A program made the translations under genes and the position numbers. A stretch of 64,000 nucleotides of DNA from Corythucha ciliata. Lineage: Eukaryota; Arthropoda; Insecta; Hemiptera; Tingidae. The DNA is taken from positions 36,374,198 through 36,438,197 of the forward strand of contig CM075937.1 in assembly GCA_038030265.1 (NCBI GenBank), written 5' to 3'. Shown here one piece after another: positions 45,388-56,308 of the stretch. Below the pieces are notes generated by a model. That model made no database searches, was not told the DNA's origin, and saw only the letters and a program-made list of their open reading frames with translations. Numbering within the stretch: position 1 is the stretch's first letter; each line of letters opens with the position of its first letter.

Positions 45388-45457
45388 ACTTCCGTGAGCG
45401 GAAGTAAAACACAAATAACACCTGGCGTGGCACGCGATCATGCCAGGGTTTAATAAA
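45388..45457 (+). terminator. ZIP11 3' UTR stem-loop and poly(A) signal
   Basis: A perfect 7-bp stem, ACTTCCG-TGAG-CGGAAGT, lies at 45388-45405, 51 bases after the stop codon. AATAAA lies at 45452-45457, followed by GGCTGTTGG, a GU-rich stretch as expected downstream of a cleavage site. The hairpin's function is unknown. Confidence 0.7.
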
Positions 45458-45459
45458 AT

Positions 45460-46970
45460 GGCTGTTGGATATAATGAACAAAATACATTAAGGTTTTATT
45501 AATTATTATTAGTTAAAATTCCTAGATTTATACAGTGTACTTAGTTCTGTTTCCGAGCTAGTCACCATTTTTATAAAAAAATGACTATCAGTTATTGACT
45601 AATAATGTGTTTAAAATACACTTATGTTGCGTATTATTTCCAGAAAAATAGATGCTCGTTTTTAAATGACCCACCGATTGTTTCCGACGAATTCATGTTC
45701 GAGTTTTTGTAAGGTAGGTGGTTTTTTTCAGATTTTTTTTTTTTTCTTTTTCTTTCCCTATCATAGCGGGGAATTTGATGTAGCGACTAATTTAGTAGGA
45801 AGCTATGCAAAGAGATTCGCAGGGCGGCCTTGCCCGGTGACTTGCACAATGACCCTCTTCAACAAAACACGTCACGCCTCCCTCTTCCTCACCTAATTTA
45901 TATCATGAACGACGACTGGTCGTTGTTAAAGGGGAAGGGTAAATGTCTTTGGTTATGTCATAAGTGCGGAGATGAATTTTCCAAGAAAAATCTCAGCCAG
46001 CCGACGACGCATCATTCACTTACGTACTCGTTCAATTAAAAAAAAAAAAAATTCGCTTCCTTGAAACATTTCCCCCACCCCTCATCCATCTCATCACTAG
46101 CCCCCCGCTCGTTCTGCTGTCCGTTTCTTCCTTGCTCACTCCTGTTATTTAAAGTGATTTTCCATTCAGGATTGGTCTCGGTTGCGACAAAAAAAAAAGT
46201 AAAAAAAAAAAAAACGTGCTCGGGGTTTACATTATTTTTTCTCGATACTTATTCGAGTTAAAATTGCTACACGGTGTGCACAAGACAGAGGGGTTGGTGG
46301 AAGAGGACGTAGGCCTACTCTCCCTCCGAGAGGAACTTCCGAAAAGCCTCCTCCAGCTTGGTGAAGAAAAGAAAGGCTTCCCCCAAAAACGCGTGTTTTA
46401 AGACGCCAGCTGCCTTTCGTTTTTGTATGGGGCGAAAAAAAAAAATTATTAAGAGAAGACGAAGAAAAAGAGAGCAGGTGTGCCACAGGGATGTCCACCT
46501 GGCCCCTCTCTGTCTTTCTTTCTCCCCTTTGGAAACCTGGGAAGCGCACGTGCCCCATGCTTGATGACACCCTTCTCACCTTCTCTTTCTGGGCAAGGGA
46601 AATGGGAAGTTACTTAACTTGAGGGAGCTCAGCATAAGGTACAAATGACTTTATCCTTTTTTTTAATGATCAGTGACGGATCCAGAAATATGTTCCCTCC
46701 CCTCACAAAAAGGGTGGTGGAGCTAGTGAAGTTGGGGGTGAAAGATGTGCTCAAGAGGGTGGCTTGAAAATCCCTTGTATCATTCAACTAAGGGTGTTGA
46801 GTGCCATGAAATTTCTATTTTATTTTGTTTGATTGAATAACAATTTGTTTTCTCGCAACATTGGTTTAAAGACTTGAGCCTTAATTGAAAGGCGAGTTAA
46901 CAACAATGATCAACTGTGCCATAAAACGAGAACATGAGGCCATATTTACAGATGTTCCTTAAATTTAAGG
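45460..46970. other. Downstream unique DNA
   Basis: Unique sequence with A and T runs. CAGTGACGGATCCAG at 46671 resembles a hAT-like left end of the GGATCC type seen at 52980, but no partner end with TTAATGAT was found. No gene is recognised. Confidence 0.45.
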
Positions 46971-48578
46971 CCTCTTGCCTCAATTTTAGCCGTGATGTAG
47001 TGTTTTTCCCAATTTTAGCCGCGATTTAGAGCCTTTTATCAAGTTTAGTCGCTATTTAGCGCTTTTCCTCAATTTTAACCCTGAAGTAGCGTTTTTCTCA
47101 ATTTGCCTACGATTTTTTTCACTTTTAGCCGTGTATTTTGAGCTTTTTCTCAATTTTACCCGCAGGACTTGGCCCAACAACACCACTTACAGCACAGGCA
47201 GTAAAATGACCTCTATACACCACGAAGCAGTGATTTTGTCTCAATTTCAGCAGCAAATTAGTGCCTTCTCTGAATTTGAGTCGCGAGGCTAAGCTTTTAT
47301 TTCCAATTCTGTCACGGAATAATTACGTATGTTTTTAATTTTTATCTGCGAATCAGCCCTTTTTTCAATTTAATCCGTGAATTACCGGTTTTACTTAATT
47401 ATAACCGCGAATTATTGATTATTCTCCATTTCAGCCGTGAATCGGGGCCCTTTTTCTCAGTTTATCAACGATTTGAGTTCACTTTGTGCCTGATGCGCAT
47501 GTTTTAGCGCTTCTTCTCAATTTTATGTGCTGACTTGTCCCAAGAATATTACGTAAAGCACAGGGAGAAAATTGCCTCTGCGCACCGCGAATCATCAATT
47601 TTCCCATCGATTTTAGCAGTGAATTAGCGCCTTTTCCAAATTTTAGCCGCGAATTAGCGGTTTTTTTCAATTTTAGAATAAGCGTTTTTCTCTAAATTAG
47701 CCACGAATTATTTATTTTTTTCATTTATAGCCGTGAATTAGCGTTTTTCCTACTCTTTCTCCGCGAATTAGCGCATTTTTTCAATTGTACCCGTTTTTTA
47801 GGGAATTTCATCAATTTTGTCCGCTAATTAGAAATTTTTACCAATTTTAGCCGAGACTTATAGCGTTTTTCCTATTTTTAATTTCTATAAATTAACGATT
47901 TTTCTTAATTTCTGTCTTGAATCAACGTTTCTCTACATTTTAGTCGCGAAATAGCGTTTTATCCCGCGAATTTGTTAATTTTTATTGATTTTAGATGCTA
48001 TTCAGCGCTTTTTCTCTATTGTAGCCGAGAATATTCATTTTATGCCTCGTTTATGTTAGCCTCTAAGTAGCGTTTATTTGACTTGTAGACATGGGCTAGC
48101 GCTTTTTCTCAATTTTAGCCGCGGATTTGGCCCAAGGACACCACATTAGCGTTTTTTCTAAGGTTTATTCGTAAAAGAGCCTCATTACAACTTGAATTAG
48201 CGATTTTTTTTTTTCCAAGTACTGCATAAAAAGGAATACCAAACAGTTTTTTTTTCTTCGATTTTAAGGAATATTTTAACTATTTAATTTTAACTAATTT
48301 TAAGCTATTTTTCTTAATTTTAGCCGAGAATTTTCGCTTTTTATTAATTTTAGCTAATTTGCTTTTTGAATGGGCACGTTATCTCACTTCTAGCCTTGAA
48401 TTAGCGTTTTTTTTAAACATTGTAGCAATGAATTAATAAATGTTATGTATTAATTAGAGTTTTTTCTCGATTTCAGCTGCAAATGTGAGCTTTTTCTAAA
48501 TTTTAACCGTGAATTAGCGCTTTTCCCTAATTTTAACAGCAATTTATTGAATTCAGGCCACGAATTATTATGATTTTT

Positions 48579-48617
<39 letters not shown>

Positions 48618-48680
48618 GGCATTAGCCCGGAAGCCGGAGCCACAGTTTTAGTTTGATTGCGGGTGTGAAAATGTTATGAT

Positions 48681-48983
48681 TTAAACTAGATGCTGTATTC
48701 TAAGTAAAAATTTATGTACGTTTTTGTACACGTCTAAGTCTTTGGAAATTAATATGTTTATGTAATTGAATGGGTTTGCTAATAATGACCCTAAATTTCT
48801 GAACAATTCAAGTCTTTCTGCGGTGAATTTTTTACAATGCATGATGATGTGTTCCAAATCCCCTAAAGTATGGCATGATTCGCACTGGTCAGACACCTGA
48901 ACATTTATTTTTTTAAGGTATGCAGGGCAAATTCCGTGGTTGGTCCTAAGCCGACACAAAGCTGCGCACAAGTTTTTGGACAC
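48681..48983 (-). pseudogene. LINE ORF2 C-terminal region
   Basis: The frame reads A-A-L-C-R-L-R-T-N-H-G-I-C-P-A-Y-L, then C-x2-C...H...C (C-E-S-C-H-T-L-G-D-L-E-H-I-I-M-H-C), the zinc-finger-like tail typical of I/R1/jockey-type LINEs. A frameshift or stop separates it from the RNase H frame upstream. Confidence 0.85.
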
Positions 48984-49128
48984 ATTCCGCTTGTGGAACC
49001 AAGGGAAATAATTTATTGTGGGGTTATGCCCTACGTAGAACAGGCCAGTTTCGCTTGCTCTGTAACTGTGGTACCACGTTTGACGCAGTATTGATTTGCT
49101 TAAGCCGAAAAATTCGAGTAATTCGCGT

Positions 49129-49434
49129 CTATTTTAACAGCTCGCCCGTAGAGCACGCCTGTTTCGCAAGACGGTCTGCTTGCTCGTTACCAAAAATCCC
49201 CGAGTGGCTGGGAACCCAGAAAAATACGATTTTCTTATTTTTATTTCTAATTTGGCATAGTATATCCAAGGCTTCTAACATTGTTACGGAGCTTCTGAAA
49301 TATTCCAGGGGATTGTCTATTGCCGCCAGTATACTTTTGTTGTCAGTAATGACAACCAGGTCTTTAGTTGTGTATGACCGCCTTTGCTCTATTTGAAAGG
49401 GGTACATTTTATCTATTTTATCCGATTTTTGCAC
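49129..49434 (-). pseudogene. LINE RNase H domain fragment
   Basis: V-V-I-T-D-N-K-S-I-L-A-A-I gives the second catalytic aspartate block. W-V-P-S-H-S-G-I-F-G-N-E-Q-A-D-R-L-A gives the conserved H...N-E-x-A-D end of RNase H as found in non-LTR retrotransposons. The N-terminal D-G-S strand is missing. Confidence 0.88.
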
Positions 49435-50214
49435 CAGATGTTTCTTTTTTTCCGGACTTTAGCCGTGAACTAATGTACCGCTTTATCTCAGTTTCAATTA
49501 ATTTTGGCCACGAATAAACCCATTTTCTCACTTTTAGCCATGAATGTGAGCCATTTCTTATCTACAGCCCCCAGTAACCGCGAATTGGCGTCTTCCAGAT
49601 TTTACCAGACGTTTTTATCAAGCTAAGCTGCGAATTAGCGACTTTTCTTAATTTTAGCCGCGCACTTGCCCCAAGAACATCACATTAGCGTTTTTTCTCA
49701 AGTCTAATCGTAAAAGAGCCTCATTACAACTTGAATTAGCGATTTTTTTTTTCCAAGTACTGCATAAAAAGGAATACCAAAACAGTTTTTTTTTCTTCGA
49801 TTTTAAGGAATATTTTAACTATTTAATTTTAACTAGTTTTACTTAAACTAATTTTAATTTTAACTAATTTTAAGCTATTTTTCTTATTTTTAGCCGAGAA
49901 TTTTCGCTTTTTATTAATTTTAGCTAATTTGTTTTTTTTTATTTTAGCCGCGAATGGGCACGTTATCTCACTTCTAGCCTTGAATTAGCGTTTTTTTAAA
50001 CATTGTAGCAATGAATTAATAAATGTTATCTATTAATTAGAGTTTTTTCTCGATTTCAGCAGCAAATGTGAGCTTTTTTCTAAATTTTAACCGTGAATTA
50101 GCGCTTTTTCCTAATTTTAACAGCAATTTATTGAATTCAGGCCACGAATTATTATGATTTTTAAATCTTTAGTCTCTTATGTTGCCTGTTGGCTACACAG
50201 ACACCGCACATTGG

Positions 50215-50215
<1 letters not shown>

Positions 50216-50261
<46 letters not shown>
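50216..50261. repeat. 46-base T run
   Basis: Uninterrupted T tract at the end of the family A array. Comparable tracts at about 24032-24080 and 10199-10230 may be tails of vanished retrotransposons on the minus strand, but no coding remnant adjoins them. Confidence 0.8.
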
Positions 50262-50439
50262 CATGAGAGTTAGTTTTTTCGCCATTTTAGCCACGAATGA
50301 GCTCCATATCTTCATTGCCGAAAGCACGATCATTCAAAGGGGTTTTCCAGCCACACGACCAAGTTGGGGGAGGGGGAGTTATCTGTAAACAAAAAATTTA
50401 TGATAACTTTATCTACCCCAAAATGGCCGTGAGTTCATC

Positions 50440-52368
50440 TAGGGTGACCAGATGAAAAAGTGATTTTCGACGACACCTGGCACGAGAAAGTAGGACAATA
50501 GTAGGACGCTTGCGACGGAAGATTGCAATGTAACGACTCCAGTTGCGTGACAAAGTGAGCGAGCACCCGGGGTTTAGCTAGATTCTCAACCCACCCCCTC
50601 CACCCTAATGTTCTACCTAAACCAGAGTACTATTCTCGAACAGAGGGAGTCTGAACCTTTTGGGTATGGAGTACACGGATTATTGGGCTCGTAGCCACCT
50701 CCATTGCCAAAAGCACGGCCATTCAAAGGAGGTCCACTGACACGATCAACAATTGGGAGTTTCTGGTTGGATCCCCAGGATTTCGGTGATTGATGGGATT
50801 TAAAGGAGCGAAATGTGAAAGAATGAAAATCCACAAATCTGGGGTTTGAAAGAGCCAAATCGATGTAATTATGATTTTTGAACGACCCAAATCCGTGAAT
50901 TTTCATTTGAAAGAGCCACATTTGTATTTTGAACAAGCGAAAATTATTCTAAAAAAAGCTAAGACCACGGAATTTGGTTTTTGAAGGAATGAAAATACGC
51001 AAAATTAAGGTTGGAAGCAGAAAAATTCGCAAAATTTTGTTTTTATGGAGCTAAATCCGCGGTATTGGCCATGAAAGAGCAAAAGGCCTCAGTAAAATAT
51101 GGGTTGAAACTGGCAAAATCGCGAAATATGAATTTTCTATGTTAGTTGTTGAAACTGCCTAAAACTGTGCAACTGCTGTGTTCCAGAAAGAGCCAAACCT
51201 ACGAAATTTGGCTTGTGAAATAGCCGGCATCTGTCAAATTAGGGGTTTGAATGAGCCAAATCCCCAAAAATAGATTTTGAAAGAGTGAAAATTCCCAAAA
51301 CTTTGAATTTGTAAGGCCCGGGACGACCACATCAGCCAAATCCGGAAATGTAGTTTTTGAAAGGACCAAATTAATTTTCTGAATTATCCAAACCTGCCAA
51401 ACTGTTTTGCGTTTTCAGTAAGAGCTAAAACAACTCGGTTTTTAAGGCGTAAAAATAAGCGAAAATAACAACAAAATCCGTGAAATTCAAGTTTGAAACA
51501 TTTGATTACGGAAGATCACCAGCAAAATTTGAAAAAGCTTGAAAAAGTTTGATAATTTATTTTTCATCGTTCGTTTTTCGCCAATTTAGGTTTTTTAATT
51601 AACCAAACCCCGCGAAACGTATTTCATAAAGGTACGTGGTAAAACCACGAAGTTTGGTTTTTCACAACGGGAAAAATCTCCGAAATTGGGTTTTGAAGGA
51701 GAAAAGTCCATGAAATTGGGTTCTGAAAGAGTGAAAGTCCGTAAAATTGGTTTTTGAAAAAGTAAAACCTGTGAAATTGGGGTTTTGAAAGGGCAAATTT
51801 CCCGAAATTCGGTTTGTCGAAAGAGAACAGCCCCAGAAATTGGGATTTGAACGAGACAAATCCGCCAAAAGATTGGAAAGATCCAAAATCCGCAAAATGG
51901 GCGTTTGTAAGAGTCAAAATGGTTCATGAAAGTGTCAAACTCGTATAATTGGTTTTGAATTCGGCTGTGAGGCAAATTGTCTGGTTTGCCAGTCCAATGT
52001 TCTGGATTGTGGGGTGAATTACAGGTTTTTGAGTGAAATGGAGCCATGGCTGTGTATGGTCTTTGCGCTACGATCCAATCTGACCTGGTAAAATCGAGTT
52101 AGGGAGGAGACCCAGCTCACCAGAGATGATGATGACTGTGTGGACGAAACGGTGACTGAAGACGTTGCGGCTAAGCGCCGCTGATTTGTTTAAAGATGAA
52201 CGTGGAAGATGTTGGGAGTAGAAATACCAGAAATTACAATAAGAAGATAGCGAAAAGTAGGACAAAAAAGAGAACACTTTTGACCTCTCCCAGGACACCT
52301 GAAAAATGAGCCCGGACGCTCTAAAAATTAGGACACGTACAGGGAAAGTAGGACGTCTGGCCACCTTA
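50440..52368. mobile_element. hAT-like element, TAGGGTGACCAGA ends, family C cargo
   Basis: The left end TAGGGTGACCAGATG and the reversed right end TAAGGTGGCCAGACGTCC are inverted repeats of a widespread hAT type. The flanks AGTTCATC (50432-50439) and AGTTCACC (52369-52376) match at 7 of 8. The interior (about 50770-51960) is a family C array in reverse orientation (GAAATTTGGTTTTTGAAAGA units). No transposase ORF is present. Confidence 0.85.
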
Positions 52369-52591
52369 AGTTCACCAGGATAGCCCGTCAAGAAGGACGT
52401 GAACCCGCGGCCAGCAGCGCGCACTCTCGTTCGGTAAGTTGCAACTTCTCTTCCCTCTACTTTCTTGCCTCACTGTTTACCAAAGATGAGTGTTATTATC
52501 AAGCCGAAGTCCCATGGAAGGGGTAAGGAAAAATAGCTAGAGGAGGGGCTGATCAGTGATCACTGGAAGGCGAGCTCCATGTTTAACTTGA

Positions 52592-52722
52592 CTTCACAAG
52601 CTCCGTGTATGCGTTGAGTGGAGTCTATTCTATGCAACCAAACAAATTTATTCCGTCGAAAAATGGAACATTTGGATAGGTTGCATAGACACCACACAAT
52701 CTAAACATAGAGCTTGTGAACG
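52592..52722. mobile_element. MITE, CTTCACAAGCTC family, second copy
   Basis: Inverted arms start CTTCACAAGCTC and end GAGCTTGTGAACG, with internal TCTATGCAACCAAACAAATT shared with 8021-8150. Confidence 0.82.
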
Positions 52723-52979
52723 GGCCTTAAAGGTTCTCTACGGTAGGCTACCCCATCAACAGAACAAAAAAAATCTCAGTCTTAACGGTATCTCTCTCCG
52801 CACCTAAGCCTATCAGTAGTTTCGGGGGCTGCATGAGCGGCAAATTTATAGTTGAGGCATTCCCCAACGATAACCTGTGCAGTTAATTACATCGAAAATA
52901 GCTAATCATGACAGAAAAAGTGTGCTCCCCCGAATCTTGAAGGGTTTTGATTTTTGTAGCCTGGTGAGTGCGATGCTTT

Positions 52980-54406
52980 CAGGCGCAGATCCAGGGAGGG
53001 GCTTGAGCCCCCTCCTTTGGGGCAGAGCTATCTAGTTGGAATCGAGTCAGGCCGAGGAAATCGTGAAATTATGTGAAAATAATGTGTCCTGCAGCCCCAT
53101 AATTTGTAATTTCTCGCCATAAACTAGCTGCCTTGCGAATAGCCAGCGCAAGCGAGTGCACGAGGACGTATTGCAGTAACCGCCAGTGGTGGTGGTGGCG
53201 GGGAGGGGGGCAAGAAGTTGATAAGATGGAGATGGTTCTATTCGGGGAGGGGGCGAATGGCCAGTTAATTTTAATAATAATTATAAATGACAGTAGTAGT
53301 TAATTAATCTTTTAAGGGCGCGAATAGCCAGTTTGGCAACTTTTTTCGCCGCAGCAACAAAGATTAAGCATTGTAATGACACCAATTGTCAGTTTAGCCA
53401 TCTGCAAGGCGCAAATGAACAGTTCGGGTATTTTTAGGACACGAATTGTCTGCAGCTCAGCCATTTTCAAAGCGCGGAGGATCAGTTTGGTCATTTTTTG
53501 AAGCACGAATTGTATGTTTTGCCATTTCCCGGGCACGAAGCGGGGCGGTTAGCAGTTTTTAGGGTGAGAGGATGGTAATAAAGGGTGAGGACGACCCATG
53601 GTCGGTGAACAAACGCCAATGATCAGTTTGGTAATATTTAGAGTGCCGACAGCCACTTTGAAGGCGCGAATCCCCTGAAGGGTGCAAATGATCATTTTGG
53701 TCATTTATAGACTTTGAATTCTTTGTACGAGTAGGCCATTTTCAAGGCTTAAATAGCCAGTATTGTTATTTTTAGCGCATGAATCTTCAGTTTAAACATT
53801 TTTATGGACTGAAGGCTCAGTTTAGCAATTTTTGGCGCGCAAATGGTGAATTTTTCCATTTTCAGGGCAGGAATCGTCAGTTTGGTCATTGTAGGGTCCA
53901 AATGCTCCGTTTTTTTGTTTGTTGAGCGCGAATTGCCATTTTATGGCTATTTTTAGAGATAAATTGCCAGTTTTCTAGGCGGGAATCGTCAGCTTAGTCA
54001 TTTAAAAGGCATGAATCATCAATTTAAGCAATTTTTAGGAGGCAGAGAATCAGTTTTGCCGATATTTCCCAGCTTGTATAGCTAGTATGGTCATTTTTAT
54101 GGCGCATAGTCAATGAGTTTTTGTCATTTATATGGCGCAAATAGTACGTCAAACCAGGGTGAGAATACTCAGTTTGGTCAATTTTTGGCGTGTGACTGGT
54201 CGGCTTTGCCATGTTCAGGGCGGGAATAATATATTCAGGGCACGAATCGTCAGTTGAACATTTGTAGAGCTCGTAAAATTGCGCAGTTTGACCATTTTTG
54301 AAGCTGGAATCACGCGCGAATAGCGAGTTTAGTTATTTTTAGCCAAGGAATAAAACTCAAGCTACATTTTAGCCCCTCCCTTGAGGAAATTCTGGATCCG
54401 CGTCTG
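52980..54406. mobile_element. hAT-like element with GATGCTTT duplication, family B cargo
   Basis: The left end CAGGCGCAGATCCAGG runs into GGAGGGGCTTGAG. The reversed right end is CAGACGCGGATCCAG, followed by CTCAAGGGAGGGGCT. The 8-bp GATGCTTT is exact on both sides (52972-52979 and 54407-54414). The insertion interrupts a fragment of another repeat whose halves (52921-52979 and 54407-54490) resemble the reverse complement of about 21451-21570, so the pre-insertion state can be read. About 53270-54350 is a family B array (GCGCGAATCGTCAGTTTGG units). No ORF is present. Confidence 0.93.
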
Positions 54407-54909
54407 GATGCTTTCAATCGCAAATGAGGTCCAACTTTACCCAATTAACGTAAGTCACCCACACCTATCCCCTTCAAGCTTCAACCCTTATATTTTGAAA
54501 AAAAAAAAAAATCGCTCCGGCAGCTGGCGGTCGGAAAGAGTGCATTTCATTTCGTATGCGGATACAATAAGCCGTCCCAGAAGTAATAATGTTGAGACTA
54601 TGATTTGTTTCGTTAATGTTTGACCGTTCCAGCGCGTTCCACTAAATTAATTTCTTTCTAGAGTTATCGTGCTAACGAGACCACAGACTTACTTCCACTC
54701 CGGGGGCACCACCCCCTCCACCTTGACTTTTTCAAAAAATTAAAATGGGAATCAAAGGCTAGTCTAACATGAAGTATACGTACCGAATATGATGCTTCTA
54801 GAATCAACTGGTGATTTTTGGTGATTTTTTGACCATTTCAAGCTCTACTTCCCCCCCCCCCCTCCACCTTGACCGATTTGGCCCAAATGCAATACCGACC
54901 GGGGTCTTA

Positions 54910-55543
54910 AGGTGCGTTTACACTAAGCGAAACATCCTCGCGAGGATTTCCTCGCGAGGCAGCGTTTCGCTCTACCAAGACTGACAGTGAGTTTCCTCGC
55001 GAAACAGGGTGAGCCGGCAGTTACAGCGAGGCAGTCAAGATGTCTACGTCAGAGCCTGGTAATATGGTTTTTTGCAATCCTGTGGCGTCTTCGTGCTTTG
55101 CCTTTATGGCCATTATGCATCTTCACAAAAAGAAGAATAAGAAGAGGAATATACGCCGCTGGTGGTCTAAAGAGGTTTTCTTAAGACGCAATCATTACGG
55201 AAACAGTCTTTTGGCGGAGATATCTGCGGAACTGTTTATATTCCTCAATCAAACGAAAAATTTCCTCGTGACTGTTCATATGACAGGGAAGAGGAGAGGC
55301 ACGAGGGGCCGAGAGGGAAGACCGAATGAGACTAATTGCCTCGCGAGGAAAAAAGGTTCGTTCACACTAAGCGAGGAAATGCAAGCGAAACACTTTGATG
55401 CGCTCTAGGAGACCGACAACCGGCCGCTCGCTGCGAAACATCCTCGCGAGGCGTGTTTCACCACTCACGATACGTTCACACTAGGCGAAACATCCTCGCG
55501 AGGCTTGCCTCGCGAGGATGTTTCGCTTAGTGTAAACGCACCT
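54910..55543. mobile_element. PIF/Harbinger-like element with TTA duplication
   Basis: The ends AGGTGCGTTTACACTAAGCG and its complement are perfect inverted repeats, with TTA on both sides (54907-54909 and 55544-55546). The palindromic 10-mer CCTCGCGAGG occurs at least five times near the ends, probably as transposase-binding subterminal repeats. The element is 634 bp and internally deleted. Confidence 0.92.
55040..55408 (+). pseudogene. Harbinger-type protein remnant
   Basis: A 122-aa frame with a basic block K-K-K-N-K-K-R-N-I-R-R-W-W-S-K-E-V-F-L and N-H-Y-G-N-S-L-L-A-E-I. It resembles the N-terminus of PIF/Harbinger nuclease proteins (arginine-rich, W-W/W-V followed by a short helix). The catalytic part is deleted, and the frame runs into the subterminal repeats (L-A-R-K-K-G-S-F). 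The start at 55040 follows the left inverted repeat by about 130 bases. Recognition is by pattern. Confidence 0.6.
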
Positions 55544-55559
55544 TTATGACTACTGATTA

Positions 55560-56300
55560 TTGTGCCAAACCGCGTTCCGCTAAATTAACTTCTACGAGAG
55601 TTGTCGTGCTAACAAGAAAACGGCCATAAAGATATATATACATATATGTATATGAATTCCGGAGACCACTGAATTCGTGTTCTAGAGGTTCTGAAACGTG
55701 AAAAGAACATGACATGACCCATGTTTGCCACCATCACGACGAGACCAATAGTGCATTTTCAGAATGAAAATGAAATGCGATGATTCCAGACGCGAGGCTT
55801 GCGCGAGGTATCGAAGACCACATCGCAGTGAAGGTGATTCACTATGTACGCACCCTAAGACCCAAATTGACGAAATTTGGGTCTTGAAAAAACCAATTAC
55901 GGAAATTTAATTTTTGAAGATCCAAATTAACTGCCTGAATTTGCCAAACCTGCCTTTCAGAAAGAGCCAAAGCTACAAAGTTTGGCTTTTGTAAGCGTGA
56001 AAATCAGCGAAAATAACAGAAATCCGTGAAATTTTGTTTTGAAGGTGCCCAATTTTAAACATTTGGTTATGAAAATTCTCCAGCGAAATTGTGGGTTGAG
56101 AAAGACAGAATGACGAAATTATTGATAAAAACTCTTAATAATACTCCTCTGGATACAGTTAGTGGATTTGCAGACAGTTAGCGAATGATGTACGTATCCA
56201 GTGAAGAAGGAAAAATGAATCGTACTTATTATCATTTCTTAATTAAATTTAATTATACATTGCTAGTAAATAATGTCTCCGATAGTTCCTCCGACGTTCA
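55560..56300. repeat. Short duplicated flank and family C units
   Basis: 55567-55620 (GCGTTCCGCTAAATTAACTT) repeats 54636-54690 (GCGTTCCACTAAATTAATTT), so the Harbinger-like element lies between two copies of a 55-bp sequence. Family C reverse units occupy about 55855-56110. An AT dinucleotide-rich stretch lies at about 55632-55652. Confidence 0.65.
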
Positions 56301-56308
56301 CTTCATCC

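Larger units (their letters stand above)
48581..49437 (-). mobile_element. 5'-truncated LINE with poly(A) tail
   Basis: On the minus strand a RNase H-bearing reading frame (49434-49129) is followed by a C-terminal frame (48983-48681), a short 3' UTR and a 32-base A tail (T run at 48581-48612 on the + strand). The reverse transcriptase and endonuclease are missing, the usual result of incomplete target-primed reverse transcription. Target duplications were not resolved. Confidence 0.88.
46971..50215. repeat. Family A array, forward, with internal duplication and LINE insertion
   Basis: Units near TTTTCTCAATTTTAGCCGCG with AATTAGCG fill most of the stretch. A block of about 460 bases (about 48120-48580) recurs at 49660-50165 at high identity, including the non-unit sequence CAAGTACTGCATAAAAAGG. 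The LINE 3' fragment lies between and separates the two blocks. Confidence 0.85.

Noticed and set aside
44883..45407. 174-aa ORF across the ZIP11 terminal exon
   Set aside because: It is a different frame from the exon; the exon frame ends at the TAA at 45334-45336 and matches the ZIP11 C-terminus.
45666..46579. Overlapping ORFs in both strands downstream of ZIP11
   Set aside because: Composition follows A/T and G/C runs, no domain is visible, and frames overlap on both strands.
46663..46690. CAGTGACGGATCCAG at 46671 as a complete hAT-like element
   Set aside because: No right end followed by TTAATGAT was found; mentioned only as a possible solo end.
46971..50215. Regularly spaced ~30-bp repeats resembling a CRISPR array
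   Set aside because: The units are degenerate and contiguous rather than identical repeats separated by unique spacers, no cas genes are present, and the window is animal DNA.
51595..52047. Three overlapping minus-strand ORFs with repeated F-x-x-P-N-F motifs
   Set aside because: The motifs come from family C units read in several frames inside a transposon, so a repeat protein is not supported.
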